64,000 nt of DNA from a virus. The notes beneath the pieces were generated by a model, which worked only from the letters and a program-made list of their open reading frames with translations, did no database searches and was not told where the DNA came from. Made by a program: the position numbers and the translations under genes. The stretch is taken from IMG/VR virus record IMGVR_UViG_3300032240_001872, positions 1 through 64,000 of that record. The stretch is one strand, 5' to 3'. This document shows positions 1 through 9,277 of the stretch, piece by piece; positions within the stretch are counted from its first letter, which is position 1, and each line of letters starts with the position of its first letter.

Positions 1-1192
1 AGAATCCACGGCCACTAGAATCACGGAAGTCTAACGACAATGTAGAACCATCGTTGGTTTTCAACTGTGCGTTATCACCTTTTACAAAGCCGGCTCCACT
101 TGGTAATGTCAAACTACCATCTGTGCCGAAGTTCCAAGTGTAAAATGTTGATCCAGCATCTGGACTTGTGGTGACACGCACATCTTGATCCTGAGCAAGT
201 ATCAAATTATATCCAGCATTGTTTTCTAATACGGCTTGATTGCCCTGGGGTGCTTTGAGTGTTACCGGCAAGCCAACAGGACCAGTGATAACTCCGCCTG
301 TGGGTAATGTTAATGTACCATCTGATGTCAATGTAACTACCGCGGTGCTAGATGTAAGTTGAAATGGAGTACCTCCGGCCTGTACAGGTTGAAAACTTAA
401 TGTACCGCTACCGTCGCTGTACAAGTATCCTGTAGCAGTAGTCATAAACCACGCGGGCTTGTTCACAACATCAGTCCAGTTGCCAGTTCTTGCAACTGTG
501 GCAAGGTTGTTGGTTAGGCTGTTGGCGATCAAGGTATTAACTGAAGCAGTTGTTACATAACCTCGAGTAGTTACATATGATTGTGTTGCATAGTTGGTTA
601 ATGAGTTAGCGATTAGGCTTGTAACTGTACTGACAAAATTGCTTAGACTATTTGCGATCAACGTTGTTACTGTGGCAGTACCAACTCCACTGACAAAGTT
701 AGTTAGGCTATTTGCTATCAATGCCTTTACTGTAGCAGTACTGACTCCGCCCGATGTATCAATTACATTCTGAAAACTCAGTGTACCACTGCCGTCGCTA
801 TATAGATAACCAGGCGTTGTTGTATTAAACCATGCAGGTTTATTAACGATGTCTAACCAGTTGCCACTTGTTGCAACTGCTGACAGTTGCGGAGCATTTG
901 TAATGATACCATAGTCAACTGTTGTAAGATATCCCCTGTCATTTGTAAATGCAGATACTAGGGTGGGTATAACTGGTATAGTTGGCTTGCCGCTTAGATC
1001 AGCATACAATCCACTAAATGCCACACTATTAAAATTAGGCTTACCAGTTACTTCACTCCAGCTGGGAGTAACTGCTGTTTTGATTGAGCTTAACGCAAGT
1101 TTGTAATTGCTACCGCTTGATACTATTGGAAATATAGTATCGCTGGGAGGACTTGTTAAAAATTGTAGTTGACTAAATTTAATTGATGACAT
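1..1192 (-). CDS. Tail-fibre/virion structural protein, C-terminus outside window
   Basis: This open frame begins at an ATG at 1192 and runs off the left edge, so it is partial. I translated the start by hand as MSSIKFSQLQFLTSPP. It carries a phrase of the type SGLYADLSGKPT, common in marine phage tail fibres. Two near-copies of a segment with NKPAWF, then GYLYSDGSGTLSFQ, are seen, with repeated ATVxxLIANSLTN units between them. The low-complexity, Thr/Ser/Gly-rich composition matches the fibre genes upstream on the same strand. It follows the protease gene by two bases, so it is probably the promoter-distal member of the tail-fibre operon. The specific fibre role (shaft, tip or adhesin) cannot be told from this fragment. 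Confidence 0.8.
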   Translation of the reverse strand, partial: MSSIKFSQLQFLTSPPSDTIFPIVSSGSNYKLALSSIKTAVTPSWSEVTGKPNFNSVAFSGLYADLSGKPTIPVIPTLVSAFTNDRGYLTTVDYGIITNAPQLSAVATSGNWLDIVNKPAWFNTTTPGYLYSDGSGTLSFQNVIDTSGGVSTATVKALIANSLTNFVSGVGTATVTTLIANSLSNFVSTVTSLIANSLTNYATQSYVTTRGYVTTASVNTLIANSLTNNLATVARTGNWTDVVNKPAWFMTTATGYLYSDGSGTLSFQPVQAGGTPFQLTSSTAVVTLTSDGTLTLPTGGVITGPVGLPVTLKAPQGNQAVLENNAGYNLILAQDQDVRVTTSPDAGSTFYTWNFGTDGSLTLPSGAGFVKGDNAQLKTNDGSTLSLDFRDSSGRGF

Positions 1193-1194
1193 TG

Positions 1195-2760
1195 TTAGAA
1201 TCCAGATGTAATTGACCAAGGATACGGATTATTGAACGGTTGATATAACTGTCTATTAACTGCTCCTTGTAGACCGGCAAACTGCACGTATCCGGCTCCG
1301 CCATAGTATGTTTCGTTTAGTGTATTTAATAGAGCATTCTCTTTAAGCCACTGCTGTACTTGCCATTGCTTATACCAAGGACGACTCTGTAATAGGCAAG
1401 CAACTACACCAGTGACCTGCGGACATGATTGACTTGTTCCACTAATCTTGTTTAGATAGAATGTTGCTGTTGTAGAAGTAGATATATTTCCACTTCTTGG
1501 ATCAACTACTGCGGGATCAGTATATGCGGCATTGATAAACGCTCCCATGATGCCTGCACCTGGCGCAAATATATCTACTCGGGGACCAGTATTTGAAAAA
1601 CTAATTTTATGTTCAGGGAGCGCATAGCTGGTAGCACCTACACAGATAACCCCATCTGCGGCAGCTGGACTGGTTCCTCTATGATAATAGTATTTTGATC
1701 CGCCAGCGGTAACCCAATAGTTATTGTAATCAGTGCCACCGCTTACATCACATTTCATTGCTTGATTGCCTGCAGACGCGGTAAAAATTATACCTGCTGA
1801 TATACAACTGGCTATCTCTGCTTCAATTGATGGTACACGTAGTCCAAAGGTAGTTGTTGATGTATTTGCTGCCGGTACTGAACCATCTGAACTGACCTGA
1901 CCGTACACAGAAAGAGGACCTGTAGCAGGATACATAACACCTTGCCAGAATGTACCAGTCATGTTGGCATATTGAATATCGTATCCCCAACTGTTGTTAC
2001 ATACTGTTGGACGTCTATATCCTGTCTCAGTTGTTGGCTTGGCATTGTGCCATGCTCGTAGAGTCTGTAGTGCGCTCACAGGATCTGTATAGTTGCTTAG
2101 GTTAGGATCGATGATGTTGAAGCTGTAGATATTGGCGGCTCTAGCCCAACCTTGTGTGTTGCCTGCGGCAATACTGGCACAGTTGCTACCGTGGCCGTCT
2201 AAGTCCCCTACCCAAGATGAAATACCAGTTCCGGGTATTATACCATATGTAGACCAATTGACTTCAACTACCCTTGTACCGCCGGTGCCATCAGGGTTAA
2301 CTGCGAACTCAGGATGATATTTGATTATACCAGTGTCCATCATAACGATGTCAACTCCGGCACCATCAAGATTGAAACCAAAGGCCGCAACTGTTGCAGT
2401 ATTAACACCAAAAGGTTCTACTGGACTTATGCTTCTTAGTAATCCCCAGTTCTTGTCTGTTGATGTATTTGTATATCCTGGTTTAGCAAATGTAGCTGTC
2501 GTTAATGTAAAGGTCTTAGGATGTAATCCTAGGTCTACAGGATCTCTATGCACGTCGGCAATTCTAGGATCATTAACCAGCTTTTCTGCTTCTGCCTCTG
2601 TTAGATAGTATACGCCATTGTATTCGCTATGTCGCATGGGATTTTGACACACAATAGGACGAGCAGGAACATATTCAGTGCCTGCAGGTGCAACAAGATC
2701 TTGATGGATACTTGGCTTGTGTTCAGGATCTTGCGCAACAACATAGTATCTATACTGCAT
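1195..2760 (-). CDS. Subtilisin-like (S8) serine protease, virion-associated
   Basis: A 521-residue protein from the ATG at 2760, one base after the upstream stop; a GTG at 2772 would add four residues and overlap the upstream gene. Numbering below uses that longer form. The S8 catalytic triad is visible: Asp146 in MMDTG, His194 in DGHGS and Ser447 in SGTSQS, with oxyanion Asn336 in SAGN. Residues 1-90 resemble a subtilisin I9-type propeptide (LTEAEAEKLVNDPRIADVHRDP), suggesting autoprocessing. The gene sits inside a tail-fibre operon, so it likely acts on virions or on host-surface proteins rather than as a secreted enzyme. A paralogue with a similar N-terminus forms the front of the large gene at 18757. 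No signal peptide is evident. Confidence 0.88.
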   Translation of the reverse strand: MQYRYYVVAQDPEHKPSIHQDLVAPAGTEYVPARPIVCQNPMRHSEYNGVYYLTEAEAEKLVNDPRIADVHRDPVDLGLHPKTFTLTTATFAKPGYTNTSTDKNWGLLRSISPVEPFGVNTATVAAFGFNLDGAGVDIVMMDTGIIKYHPEFAVNPDGTGGTRVVEVNWSTYGIIPGTGISSWVGDLDGHGSNCASIAAGNTQGWARAANIYSFNIIDPNLSNYTDPVSALQTLRAWHNAKPTTETGYRRPTVCNNSWGYDIQYANMTGTFWQGVMYPATGPLSVYGQVSSDGSVPAANTSTTTFGLRVPSIEAEIASCISAGIIFTASAGNQAMKCDVSGGTDYNNYWVTAGGSKYYYHRGTSPAAADGVICVGATSYALPEHKISFSNTGPRVDIFAPGAGIMGAFINAAYTDPAVVDPRSGNISTSTTATFYLNKISGTSQSCPQVTGVVACLLQSRPWYKQWQVQQWLKENALLNTLNETYYGGAGYVQFAGLQGAVNRQLYQPFNNPYPWSITSGF

Positions 2761-2761
2761 T

Positions 2762-5700
2762 TTATAATCCACGTAAGAATGTTGCTTGGAAGAATGTAGC
2801 AGTTGAACTAACTGGTAAACTCATTGCGGCGCCAGTTGTTTGATATGCAAATGCTTCTATAAAGTCACTGGACCCGTTACATTGTACGATAGCACTTGCT
2901 GTTACAATAACTCCACTTGCGTTGTTTGCAACTTTGTTACCTGCTTTATATGCCGCAGAATTTCTATATATGCTTACACCAACTAGGCCAGTACCGCTGG
3001 GCGCAGGTTGCATTGATACAGATACTTGATAGAACCCAGGAACCAGAGGAGTATATCTAAAGTTTGAAGTGTTATCAAAGTAACCACCAGTATCATATTC
3101 CTTGGTTTGGAATGTGATCTTGGTCGGAACGCCAGATGCAACTGCCGCCTGTGCAACACTTAGATATGTGCTTACTATTGGTCCATAACCTACTGGCACC
3201 GGAGTTGTACCCGTTGCAGTAGTAATATAGAAACTGGTAGCATTAACACGACCCCCGACACCAAGTCCACCGTTGGTAATCGTTACTGCACCAGAACTTG
3301 TGCTTCCAGATGCTTGAACGTTATTAACCTGTAGTGTGTTAGTGATAACACCGCCGTTAAAGATCGTGCTGGTTGACAACTGTAGTCCGTTAATAAAGAT
3401 CTTACCAGCTACGTTTACGTCTTGTCCTACAGATATACCACCTGCAACGGCTATAGCACCGTTGCCACTGGTACCAATGCTGGTACTGGTTGATCCTGTT
3501 GCGTTGTTAACAAACAACGGAGCAGTAATAGTACCACCGTTAAACACAGTACCAGTACTTAGGGTAGCACCGTTTAATATTAGACTTCCGTTGATATTAA
3601 CAGGACCTGTAACTCCCATACCACCTAATACAACCAGCCCGCCTGAACTTGTTCCAGTTGATACGGTACTTGTTTGTAAGATTCTAACAGGTACACCGGC
3701 ATCTGCACCACGGCGTGTTACAGTATCTAGATTACTTGTGACGTTAACAGTAACAGTACCTGTACCAATAAAACTTGCTGTTCCGTTGGTTAATAATGAA
3801 ATATCATTTCCTGGAACGATTGATGTTGGACCAGTATTTTTAATGTTGTAGGCAATTACTGTTGCAGTATTACTTGATGTAGTAATATCAATACCAATAT
3901 TTGGAATTAGTATTGCTTCAGTTAAAACACGACGACCGCGATCAAATAAACCTACGTTAGTGGCTGTTGAACTTGCTGTGCTGTCTGCACCTGCATATAC
4001 TCTACTACCAACATATATGTCTCCATATACACCAATACTGCCGTCAACTACCAACGCACCTGTTGATGTTCCAGTTGATCCTGATAATGATGTAATGCGT
4101 ATTGGTGTATTAGTAGTTGCGCCTCGACTTACAATAGTCTGTAGTGTTGAAGTATTCCAAATAGCATAAACACCACTTGATACCAATGCAACTCTTGTAT
4201 CAGTGCCGCCTTGTAATCCAGTTAATGGAGTACCTAAGTTTGCTTGTGTAACGACTTGTGATCCACCAACATATAAGTTTGTTCCAACCCATAGGCTCTT
4301 TGTAACACCCATACCGCCGGCAACAATAACAGCTCCAGATCCTGTTGAATCCACAGCATCTTGTGTTGAATAGAATGTGGCTGTGTTATATTGCGTTAGT
4401 TGTCCTTTATTGTCCCATTGTGCGTACAGGTTACCTGCACCATCTGACAGGCTAACATAGTTTGTTAGAGTAGCAATAGCAGAGCCATTGTAGCCACCGA
4501 TGATAACTTGATAACTGGCTGTTGTTAACGCAGAACCTGCACCATAACCAATTACAGTATTGTATGAACCTGTAGTTGCCTGTAGAGTATTGTTACCAAT
4601 AACAGTATTATATGAACCAGGACGTACTGTACCGTTCTGTATGTTATAACCAACATAGACGTTATTGGACTGTGCTACTATACTTTGATAGTTTGTGTAT
4701 CCGCCTAAGATTGTGTTATATGCGCTGGCTCCTGTGCCTACATAAGTCTGATGACCAAATGCAGAGTTAAATGTACCTGACACTACTCCAAGGCCGGAAC
4801 CAATACCAACTAAGGTATTGTTACTTCCGCTGACTAATGTTGTACCTGCGTTGAAACCAACTGCTGTATTTTGGTCTGCATTGACATTGATTAAAGCGTT
4901 GAAGCCAACTGCTGTAATATACTTTGCACCAGTATTATTTTGTAGGGCGCCTGCACCAATAGCAATGTTGTATGGTTGTGCAGAACCACCAGATCCAATC
5001 AACACACCGTTAATTGTACTTGGTTCGCCTGTGATGATGTTTTTACCAATACCAATACCACCCCATACTTGCAGGGCACCAGTTGAAGTTGATGTTGCAG
5101 GAGTTGATGTATTAACAAACAGAGTCGTGTTTGTAATAACCTGTCCTACAGCACGTAACTGTAGATCGTTGGCGCTGGAAATGATAGTAACTGCTGTGCC
5201 AGTTGTAAAAATATTAGTTGCAGATATTACACCATTAACTGATAAGTTGCCAGTGATAGTAAAGTTACCGTTAACACCAAGACTCAATGCACCATCGGGT
5301 GTTACACTCAAACCATAACCTGGACGAACAACACCGTTAGTTGTTGTAGTTGCCGCAGGAATGTTTGCCGCATTAACATCAATAGTACCGTCCACTGCGG
5401 CTGCGATTGAGTTACCAATCTTAACGCCACCGATTAAGAATTTTGTTGCTGTTGTTAGCACTTGACTAGGAACACTGACGCTACCAAATTTATCAATCTG
5501 TAGACCGTAGCCAATTGTGATACCACCAAGTGTAGCTGTTGTAGCTGTGTTAAGTGTGAAAGCCGCGGCAGAACTTAATGTGCCGTCACCTGCAATAGCC
5601 AGGCCACTACCAATCTTAACCCCACCAATAGTACTTGTAGTAGCTGTTGTTAGTGCTGTTGCCTGACTACTTAAGATACCGTTGCCATCAATCTGCAATC

Positions 5701-6655
5701 CTGTACCAACAATAACCCCACCAATACTTGAAGTACTGGCTGGTAACAATTGGAATGATAGCGTGTTGTTAACTGAAATGGTAACTGACTTAGTACCAGG
5801 GTTAGTCGACAATGTTACGTTGTTGCCTGCAACAAAGTTTAAACTGTCTGTACCGCTGGTAGCTGATATTATACCTTGACCAGGAACTGCAACTTTACCA
5901 AATGCTTTTGAGCTGGCATTGTCAACGTAGCCTTTGGTTGCCGCATCACTTGAACCAACTGGTGCTGCCAAGTTAGTGATACGCTTACCTGTTAGACTCA
6001 TGTTACCAGCTGGAGCAACAATCAAATCGCCTATCTGTGTAATAAGATTTGTAAGAGTAATATATGCAGTGAGTACGCCAGCCGCTGATATAGGACCAGG
6101 TATATTAAGATTAGAGCCATCGCTGGTAATGCTGGTAGCTGTTACTGTAGTTGTATTGAAATAAACTGCAATAGTTCCAGTGGTACCTTTGCCCACGTTA
6201 CCGCTGCCGCCACCTCCACCACCACCGCTGGAGTTAAATGTAATGGTGTTTGTTATAGGATCAGCAACTAATGTTATGTTGTTACCAGCCAAGAAGTTAA
6301 GAGTACTCTTTTCGCCGGCGGCTGTTAGTTGATCGTTGCCCACGTTAATTGTATCAAACGCAGGACCCATGTCTAACACTCCATCTTGCGTGATAGTTAG
6401 ATGTGGACCAACTTTGACGCCGCCAAGCTGATTAATGGTAGCAATAGCCACAGGAAACGTTGATGGCAGTCCTTGAATATCTCCGTAAGCACCTGAGTAT
6501 GCGAGACCGCTTAATCCTGCTGTAGCATAAGATTTAATGTCGCCTATTAATACTTTCTTTGTTCCTAGTGTTAATGAATCAACAATAGGTAGCGCATCAT
6601 TTGCTCTTATATTGCCTACGGCTAAGGCCGGCAGTTGTGAAATTTTAATTCCCAT
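2762..6655 (-). CDS. Large tail-fibre protein with YadA-like repeats and C1q-like tip
   Basis: A 1297-residue fibre. A Gly-rich linker lies at about 144-152. Six repeats of the form IGGVKIGSGLxIxxDGxLS lie at about 70-100 and 310-460. From about 520 on there are six copies of a unit reading STGxGAlvvxGGiGV. Residues about 560-725 hold short NTAVGFNA/NTVIGYGA repeats like the head of trimeric YadA-type adhesins. The last ~140 residues (TKITFQTKEYDTGGYF, then a Tyr-rich beta pattern, ending in FLRGL) look like a C1q/TNF-fold receptor-binding tip. This is the expected build of a trimeric host-recognition fibre. The domain names are my pattern recognition; the fold was not computed. Confidence 0.85.
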   Translation of the reverse strand: MGIKISQLPALAVGNIRANDALPIVDSLTLGTKKVLIGDIKSYATAGLSGLAYSGAYGDIQGLPSTFPVAIATINQLGGVKVGPHLTITQDGVLDMGPAFDTINVGNDQLTAAGEKSTLNFLAGNNITLVADPITNTITFNSSGGGGGGGSGNVGKGTTGTIAVYFNTTTVTATSITSDGSNLNIPGPISAAGVLTAYITLTNLITQIGDLIVAPAGNMSLTGKRITNLAAPVGSSDAATKGYVDNASSKAFGKVAVPGQGIISATSGTDSLNFVAGNNVTLSTNPGTKSVTISVNNTLSFQLLPASTSSIGGVIVGTGLQIDGNGILSSQATALTTATTSTIGGVKIGSGLAIAGDGTLSSAAAFTLNTATTATLGGITIGYGLQIDKFGSVSVPSQVLTTATKFLIGGVKIGNSIAAAVDGTIDVNAANIPAATTTTNGVVRPGYGLSVTPDGALSLGVNGNFTITGNLSVNGVISATNIFTTGTAVTIISSANDLQLRAVGQVITNTTLFVNTSTPATSTSTGALQVWGGIGIGKNIITGEPSTINGVLIGSGGSAQPYNIAIGAGALQNNTGAKYITAVGFNALINVNADQNTAVGFNAGTTLVSGSNNTLVGIGSGLGVVSGTFNSAFGHQTYVGTGASAYNTILGGYTNYQSIVAQSNNVYVGYNIQNGTVRPGSYNTVIGNNTLQATTGSYNTVIGYGAGSALTTASYQVIIGGYNGSAIATLTNYVSLSDGAGNLYAQWDNKGQLTQYNTATFYSTQDAVDSTGSGAVIVAGGMGVTKSLWVGTNLYVGGSQVVTQANLGTPLTGLQGGTDTRVALVSSGVYAIWNTSTLQTIVSRGATTNTPIRITSLSGSTGTSTGALVVDGSIGVYGDIYVGSRVYAGADSTASSTATNVGLFDRGRRVLTEAILIPNIGIDITTSSNTATVIAYNIKNTGPTSIVPGNDISLLTNGTASFIGTGTVTVNVTSNLDTVTRRGADAGVPVRILQTSTVSTGTSSGGLVVLGGMGVTGPVNINGSLILNGATLSTGTVFNGGTITAPLFVNNATGSTSTSIGTSGNGAIAVAGGISVGQDVNVAGKIFINGLQLSTSTIFNGGVITNTLQVNNVQASGSTSSGAVTITNGGLGVGGRVNATSFYITTATGTTPVPVGYGPIVSTYLSVAQAAVASGVPTKITFQTKEYDTGGYFDNTSNFRYTPLVPGFYQVSVSMQPAPSGTGLVGVSIYRNSAAYKAGNKVANNASGVIVTASAIVQCNGSSDFIEAFAYQTTGAAMSLPVSSTATFFQATFLRGL
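2790..3180 (-). other. C1q/TNF-like C-terminal domain of the long fibre
   Basis: The final ~130 codons of the long fibre gene lose the Thr/Ser repeats. They read like a jelly-roll: a TKITFQ strand, YFDNTSNFRYTPLVPGFYQVSVS (split here as YFDNTSNFRY and TPLVPGFYQVSVS), and a terminal ATFFQATFLRGL strand. The pattern of an aromatic-rich strand, GxYxxxxx and a hydrophobic C-terminus is typical of C1q-like domains in phage and bacterial adhesins. It is the likely receptor-binding tip. Boundaries are approximate. Confidence 0.6.
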
Positions 6656-6675
6656 GTCTTTATCCTAAAATTCTA

Positions 6676-8415
6676 TTACCATGTACCTGGAGCATTGCCA
6701 GCCGCAATAGGTATTCTTACCCATTGGTTAGTCGCTACGCACAGGTAAAAATATGATCCGTCGTATGTTACTTCTCCAGGGTTTCCAGCATCTGTACTTG
6801 AACCAAGTGTTGATGGACCTCTGTTGGTGATCTGGCCACCTGTTGTTCCTGCTGTTGCACTCAGCACACCGCTACCATCAATGGCCAAACCGTTACCAAC
6901 AATGATACCGCCGACTGTGGCATTTGATGCAGTTGTAATAACTGCGGCTGTTGTCTGTACAGTAGAGTCAGGGAATATAATTCCACCAACACCATTAATT
7001 TGTAAACTACCTGCAAGTGTTAGGTTACCGTTTTTACGCAACAACATCTTGCTGGACCAGCCAGTGGTTGCAATTGGGCTGTTGTATATACCTGCATCAA
7101 ACAAGTTTGCGCCTGCATTACTGTCTCCTACGATACGTAGACTAAAGTTTGTTGCGTCAGTTGCAAGACCTGCATTTAAGAATTGGTTGGTTCTTAACAA
7201 CAAAGAGTTATTGCCACTGCTATGAATGAGTGTGTTGGTTACTCGTATGTTACCGCTGGTTGGGGCAAGTATCAAATCCTCGTTTGGATTTAGTGTTCCG
7301 ATTGTGCTTACATTGAATGTGATGTCCTGGATACCATTGGCTGTGTTTGTGCTTACTGTGCCATCGCCGGCAATCTGTAGACCAACACCAATTTTGATTA
7401 ATCCTAATGTGCTGGTTGTAGCAGTTGACACTGAACGAGTGTCAATACTAATAGTACCATCACCACTTGTGAGTATGCCTGCACCAACTTTAACAACACC
7501 TAATGAAATGTTAGTTGCTGTGACTGTTGAACTGAAAACTGAACGTTGTGTTATCTGTCCGTTTAGATCTGAGTAGTTAAGCACTACATCGCCTGTTCTT
7601 CCTGCTACTGAAACAACCTCGGCTATGATACCGTCAATCTTGTCCCAGTTAGCACCGTTGAACAATGCTAGGTCACCTACGTTCCAAATAGCAATGCCAT
7701 CTAAATTAGTAGTACCTGCAAAATTTACCTTGTAGTAAGATCCTTTGGTTCCTGTACTGGCTGTGAGTACAGGACTATTTGTATTTGCGTTCCATGTACC
7801 TTGATAATTTAATGCACCTAAAACATTGCTGGCTATCTGTGTCAACGGAACGTGTCCGGTTGAATCTAATGTTGCGATGCCGTTTGGTTGACCTAGAGTG
7901 AATGAATTTGCTGGATCAAATCCCAATGCAGTTGATATGTCGGTGGAAGATAAAGTAACCTGACCACTGCGATTATTGAATAGTGTTACTCCAGCATTTG
8001 ATAACACACCAAATTGATTTATTGATAATCCGTTTCCAATGCGTACTCCGCCAATAACGTTTGCACTTGCAGTGGGTAGTATGTATGCACTGGCGGCAGA
8101 AATAACACCATCGGGAGTAATATTAATTCCTGATCCAATTTTAACACCACCGATATTTACGGCAGTTGCTGTCGTAAGACTTGCGCCAATATAGTGAGTG
8201 GCTGTATTATAGGTAAATCTTATTCCATAATCATTTTGGCTATCTGTAAGCGCAGGAGCCACAGCGTCAATGATAGCATTTGTATTAAGACCGGATGTTG
8301 CTCCCAAGATTTCAAAGTTTTTGTTAACCTTATAAAAGGCTGTGCGTAAGCTATCTCCGTCCCCTTTGTTAGCAGATGTTCCAGTGTTGATTACGAGTAT
8401 TGTTGCTGTTGTCAT
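6676..8415 (-). CDS. Tail-fibre protein with GGVKIG repeats
   Basis: A 579-residue fibre protein. The N-terminus has the phage motif INTGTSANKGDGDSLRTAF followed by KVNKNFEIL, commonly found in virion proteins of marine T4-like phages. At least five repeats of the form GGVKIGSGLxIxxDGVxS follow, shared with the neighbouring 1297-residue fibre. The C-terminus ends in GEVTYDGSYFYLCVATNQW, a compact beta-rich closing module seen at fibre ends. It starts at 8415, sharing one base with the stop of the upstream gene (TAATG), so the two are translationally coupled. Shared repeats with the next gene suggest duplication or recombination. Its exact place in the tail is unknown. Confidence 0.85.
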   Translation of the reverse strand: MTTATILVINTGTSANKGDGDSLRTAFYKVNKNFEILGATSGLNTNAIIDAVAPALTDSQNDYGIRFTYNTATHYIGASLTTATAVNIGGVKIGSGINITPDGVISAASAYILPTASANVIGGVRIGNGLSINQFGVLSNAGVTLFNNRSGQVTLSSTDISTALGFDPANSFTLGQPNGIATLDSTGHVPLTQIASNVLGALNYQGTWNANTNSPVLTASTGTKGSYYKVNFAGTTNLDGIAIWNVGDLALFNGANWDKIDGIIAEVVSVAGRTGDVVLNYSDLNGQITQRSVFSSTVTATNISLGVVKVGAGILTSGDGTISIDTRSVSTATTSTLGLIKIGVGLQIAGDGTVSTNTANGIQDITFNVSTIGTLNPNEDLILAPTSGNIRVTNTLIHSSGNNSLLLRTNQFLNAGLATDATNFSLRIVGDSNAGANLFDAGIYNSPIATTGWSSKMLLRKNGNLTLAGSLQINGVGGIIFPDSTVQTTAAVITTASNATVGGIIVGNGLAIDGSGVLSATAGTTGGQITNRGPSTLGSSTDAGNPGEVTYDGSYFYLCVATNQWVRIPIAAGNAPGTW

Positions 8416-8666
8416 TATTTTAATCCTGCTAATCGTTTCATTGTTTCTAAGTCCTGTTGTTCAACAACGGTATTGGTATTTTCTATAACCTGCTCTTCCA
8501 AAGTATCTACCATTCCACCAGTCTGCATGGGCAAATCCAAAACAAAACTGCGTAAAAAACTCATGCTACGATCTACAGTAGGCTGAGGAATTGGTTCCGA
8601 ACGAGCTTCTTTGATCGCATGTGCGCTGGTGGCTATTTCTTGTAAAATGGTTCTTTGGCGGTTCAT
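8415..8666 (-). CDS. Small unknown protein at the head of the tail-fibre operon
   Basis: An 83-residue protein that I do not recognise. It is polar, with a Glu/Asp-rich stretch around 55-72 (LEEQVIENTNTVVEQQDLE) and the C-terminal ending MKRLAGLK. It is the first gene of the leftward tail-fibre run. An AATAAATA late-promoter-like box lies six bases before its ATG, and no Shine-Dalgarno sequence is visible between the two. Its stop overlaps the next start by one base. The position suggests a small virion or assembly factor, but that is inference only. Confidence 0.75.
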   Translation of the reverse strand: MNRQRTILQEIATSAHAIKEARSEPIPQPTVDRSMSFLRSFVLDLPMQTGGMVDTLEEQVIENTNTVVEQQDLETMKRLAGLK

Positions 8667-8672
8667 ACAAGG

Positions 8673-8680
8673 TATTTATT
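8673..8680 (-). promoter_or_regulatory. Late-promoter-like box AATAAATA
   Basis: On the minus strand the box is followed by CCTTGT and then the ATG at 8666. It matches the T4-type late consensus TATAAATA in seven of eight positions. At the usual spacing, transcription would begin almost at the start codon. Confidence 0.6.
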
Positions 8681-8691
8681 GGTTTGAGCTC

Positions 8692-8720
8692 TTGATTAAA
8701 CCATTGTGATGTGTTATAAT
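8692..8720 (+). promoter_or_regulatory. Sigma-70-like promoter for the HNH gene
   Basis: TTGATT at 8692-8697 and a perfect TATAAT at 8715-8720 are separated by 17 bases. The predicted start near 8727 gives a leader of about 29 bases before the HNH endonuclease ATG. This implies early expression by host RNA polymerase. Confidence 0.6.
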
Positions 8721-8739
8721 TAAACATTGTTTTAACCCC

Positions 8740-8747
8740 TATAAATA
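8740..8747 (+). promoter_or_regulatory. Perfect TATAAATA late-promoter-like box
   Basis: It exactly matches the T4 late consensus and ends eight bases before the HNH ATG at 8756. Together with the sigma-70-like promoter just upstream, it suggests the HNH gene can be read both early and late. Confidence 0.5.
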
Positions 8748-8755
8748 GACATATT

Positions 8756-9277
8756 ATGTCAGACTGTTTAATTTTGAATACGGACGGAAGCCCAGTTTCA
8801 CTGCTTCCATTAAGCACGATCACATGGCAAGATGCTATCAAATATATAGTTTTGGAAAAAGCTCATGTACTTGAATGGCACGATGACTGGATCGTAAGAT
8901 CAGCACGATGGGAAACTCGTGTTCCTGCTGTCATTATGGTTAAAGAATACATGAAAAAGAAAACAAGTATTCGTTATTCCAAGCAGAATGTGTTCCTGCG
9001 TGACGGGTATAAGTGTCAATACTGCGGTGTTGACGTTAACCGCCGCACGGCCACGTTAGATCACTTGATTCCAGTATCCAAAGGTGGAAAATCAGTTTGG
9101 GAAAATGCTGTTTGTGCTTGTTCTAAGTGTAACAGCCATAAGGGCAATAAATCGGGCTTTAAACCAAAGAAAGCCCCTCACAGACCTAACTACTATGAAT
9201 TAGTAGAAAAGCGCAGACTTTTTGAATTTCATATTAGCCATCCTGCGTGGAAGGCCTATTTAGGTCTAGAGTCTTAA
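8756..9277 (+). CDS. HNH endonuclease
   Basis: A 173-residue HNH nuclease. The core is around 88-135: CQYCG, then LDHLIPVSKGGKSVWEN, then CACSKCNSHKG, giving two CxxC zinc pairs around the His-His/Asn metal-binding fold. Residues 1-80 form an N-terminal domain of the kind found in stand-alone phage HNH proteins. It lies between two operons and faces the epimerase gene, overlapping its 3' end by 44 bases. It could be a homing-type nuclease or act in DNA processing; its surroundings do not decide this. There is no clear Shine-Dalgarno sequence ahead of its ATG. Confidence 0.9.
   Translation: MSDCLILNTDGSPVSLLPLSTITWQDAIKYIVLEKAHVLEWHDDWIVRSARWETRVPAVIMVKEYMKKKTSIRYSKQNVFLRDGYKCQYCGVDVNRRTATLDHLIPVSKGGKSVWENAVCACSKCNSHKGNKSGFKPKKAPHRPNYYELVEKRRLFEFHISHPAWKAYLGLES

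Noticed and set aside
3336-6164. Several open plus-strand frames inside the long fibre gene
   Set aside because: They are Pro/Val/Thr-rich complements of the repetitive fibre coding strand and have no start context or recognisable motif.
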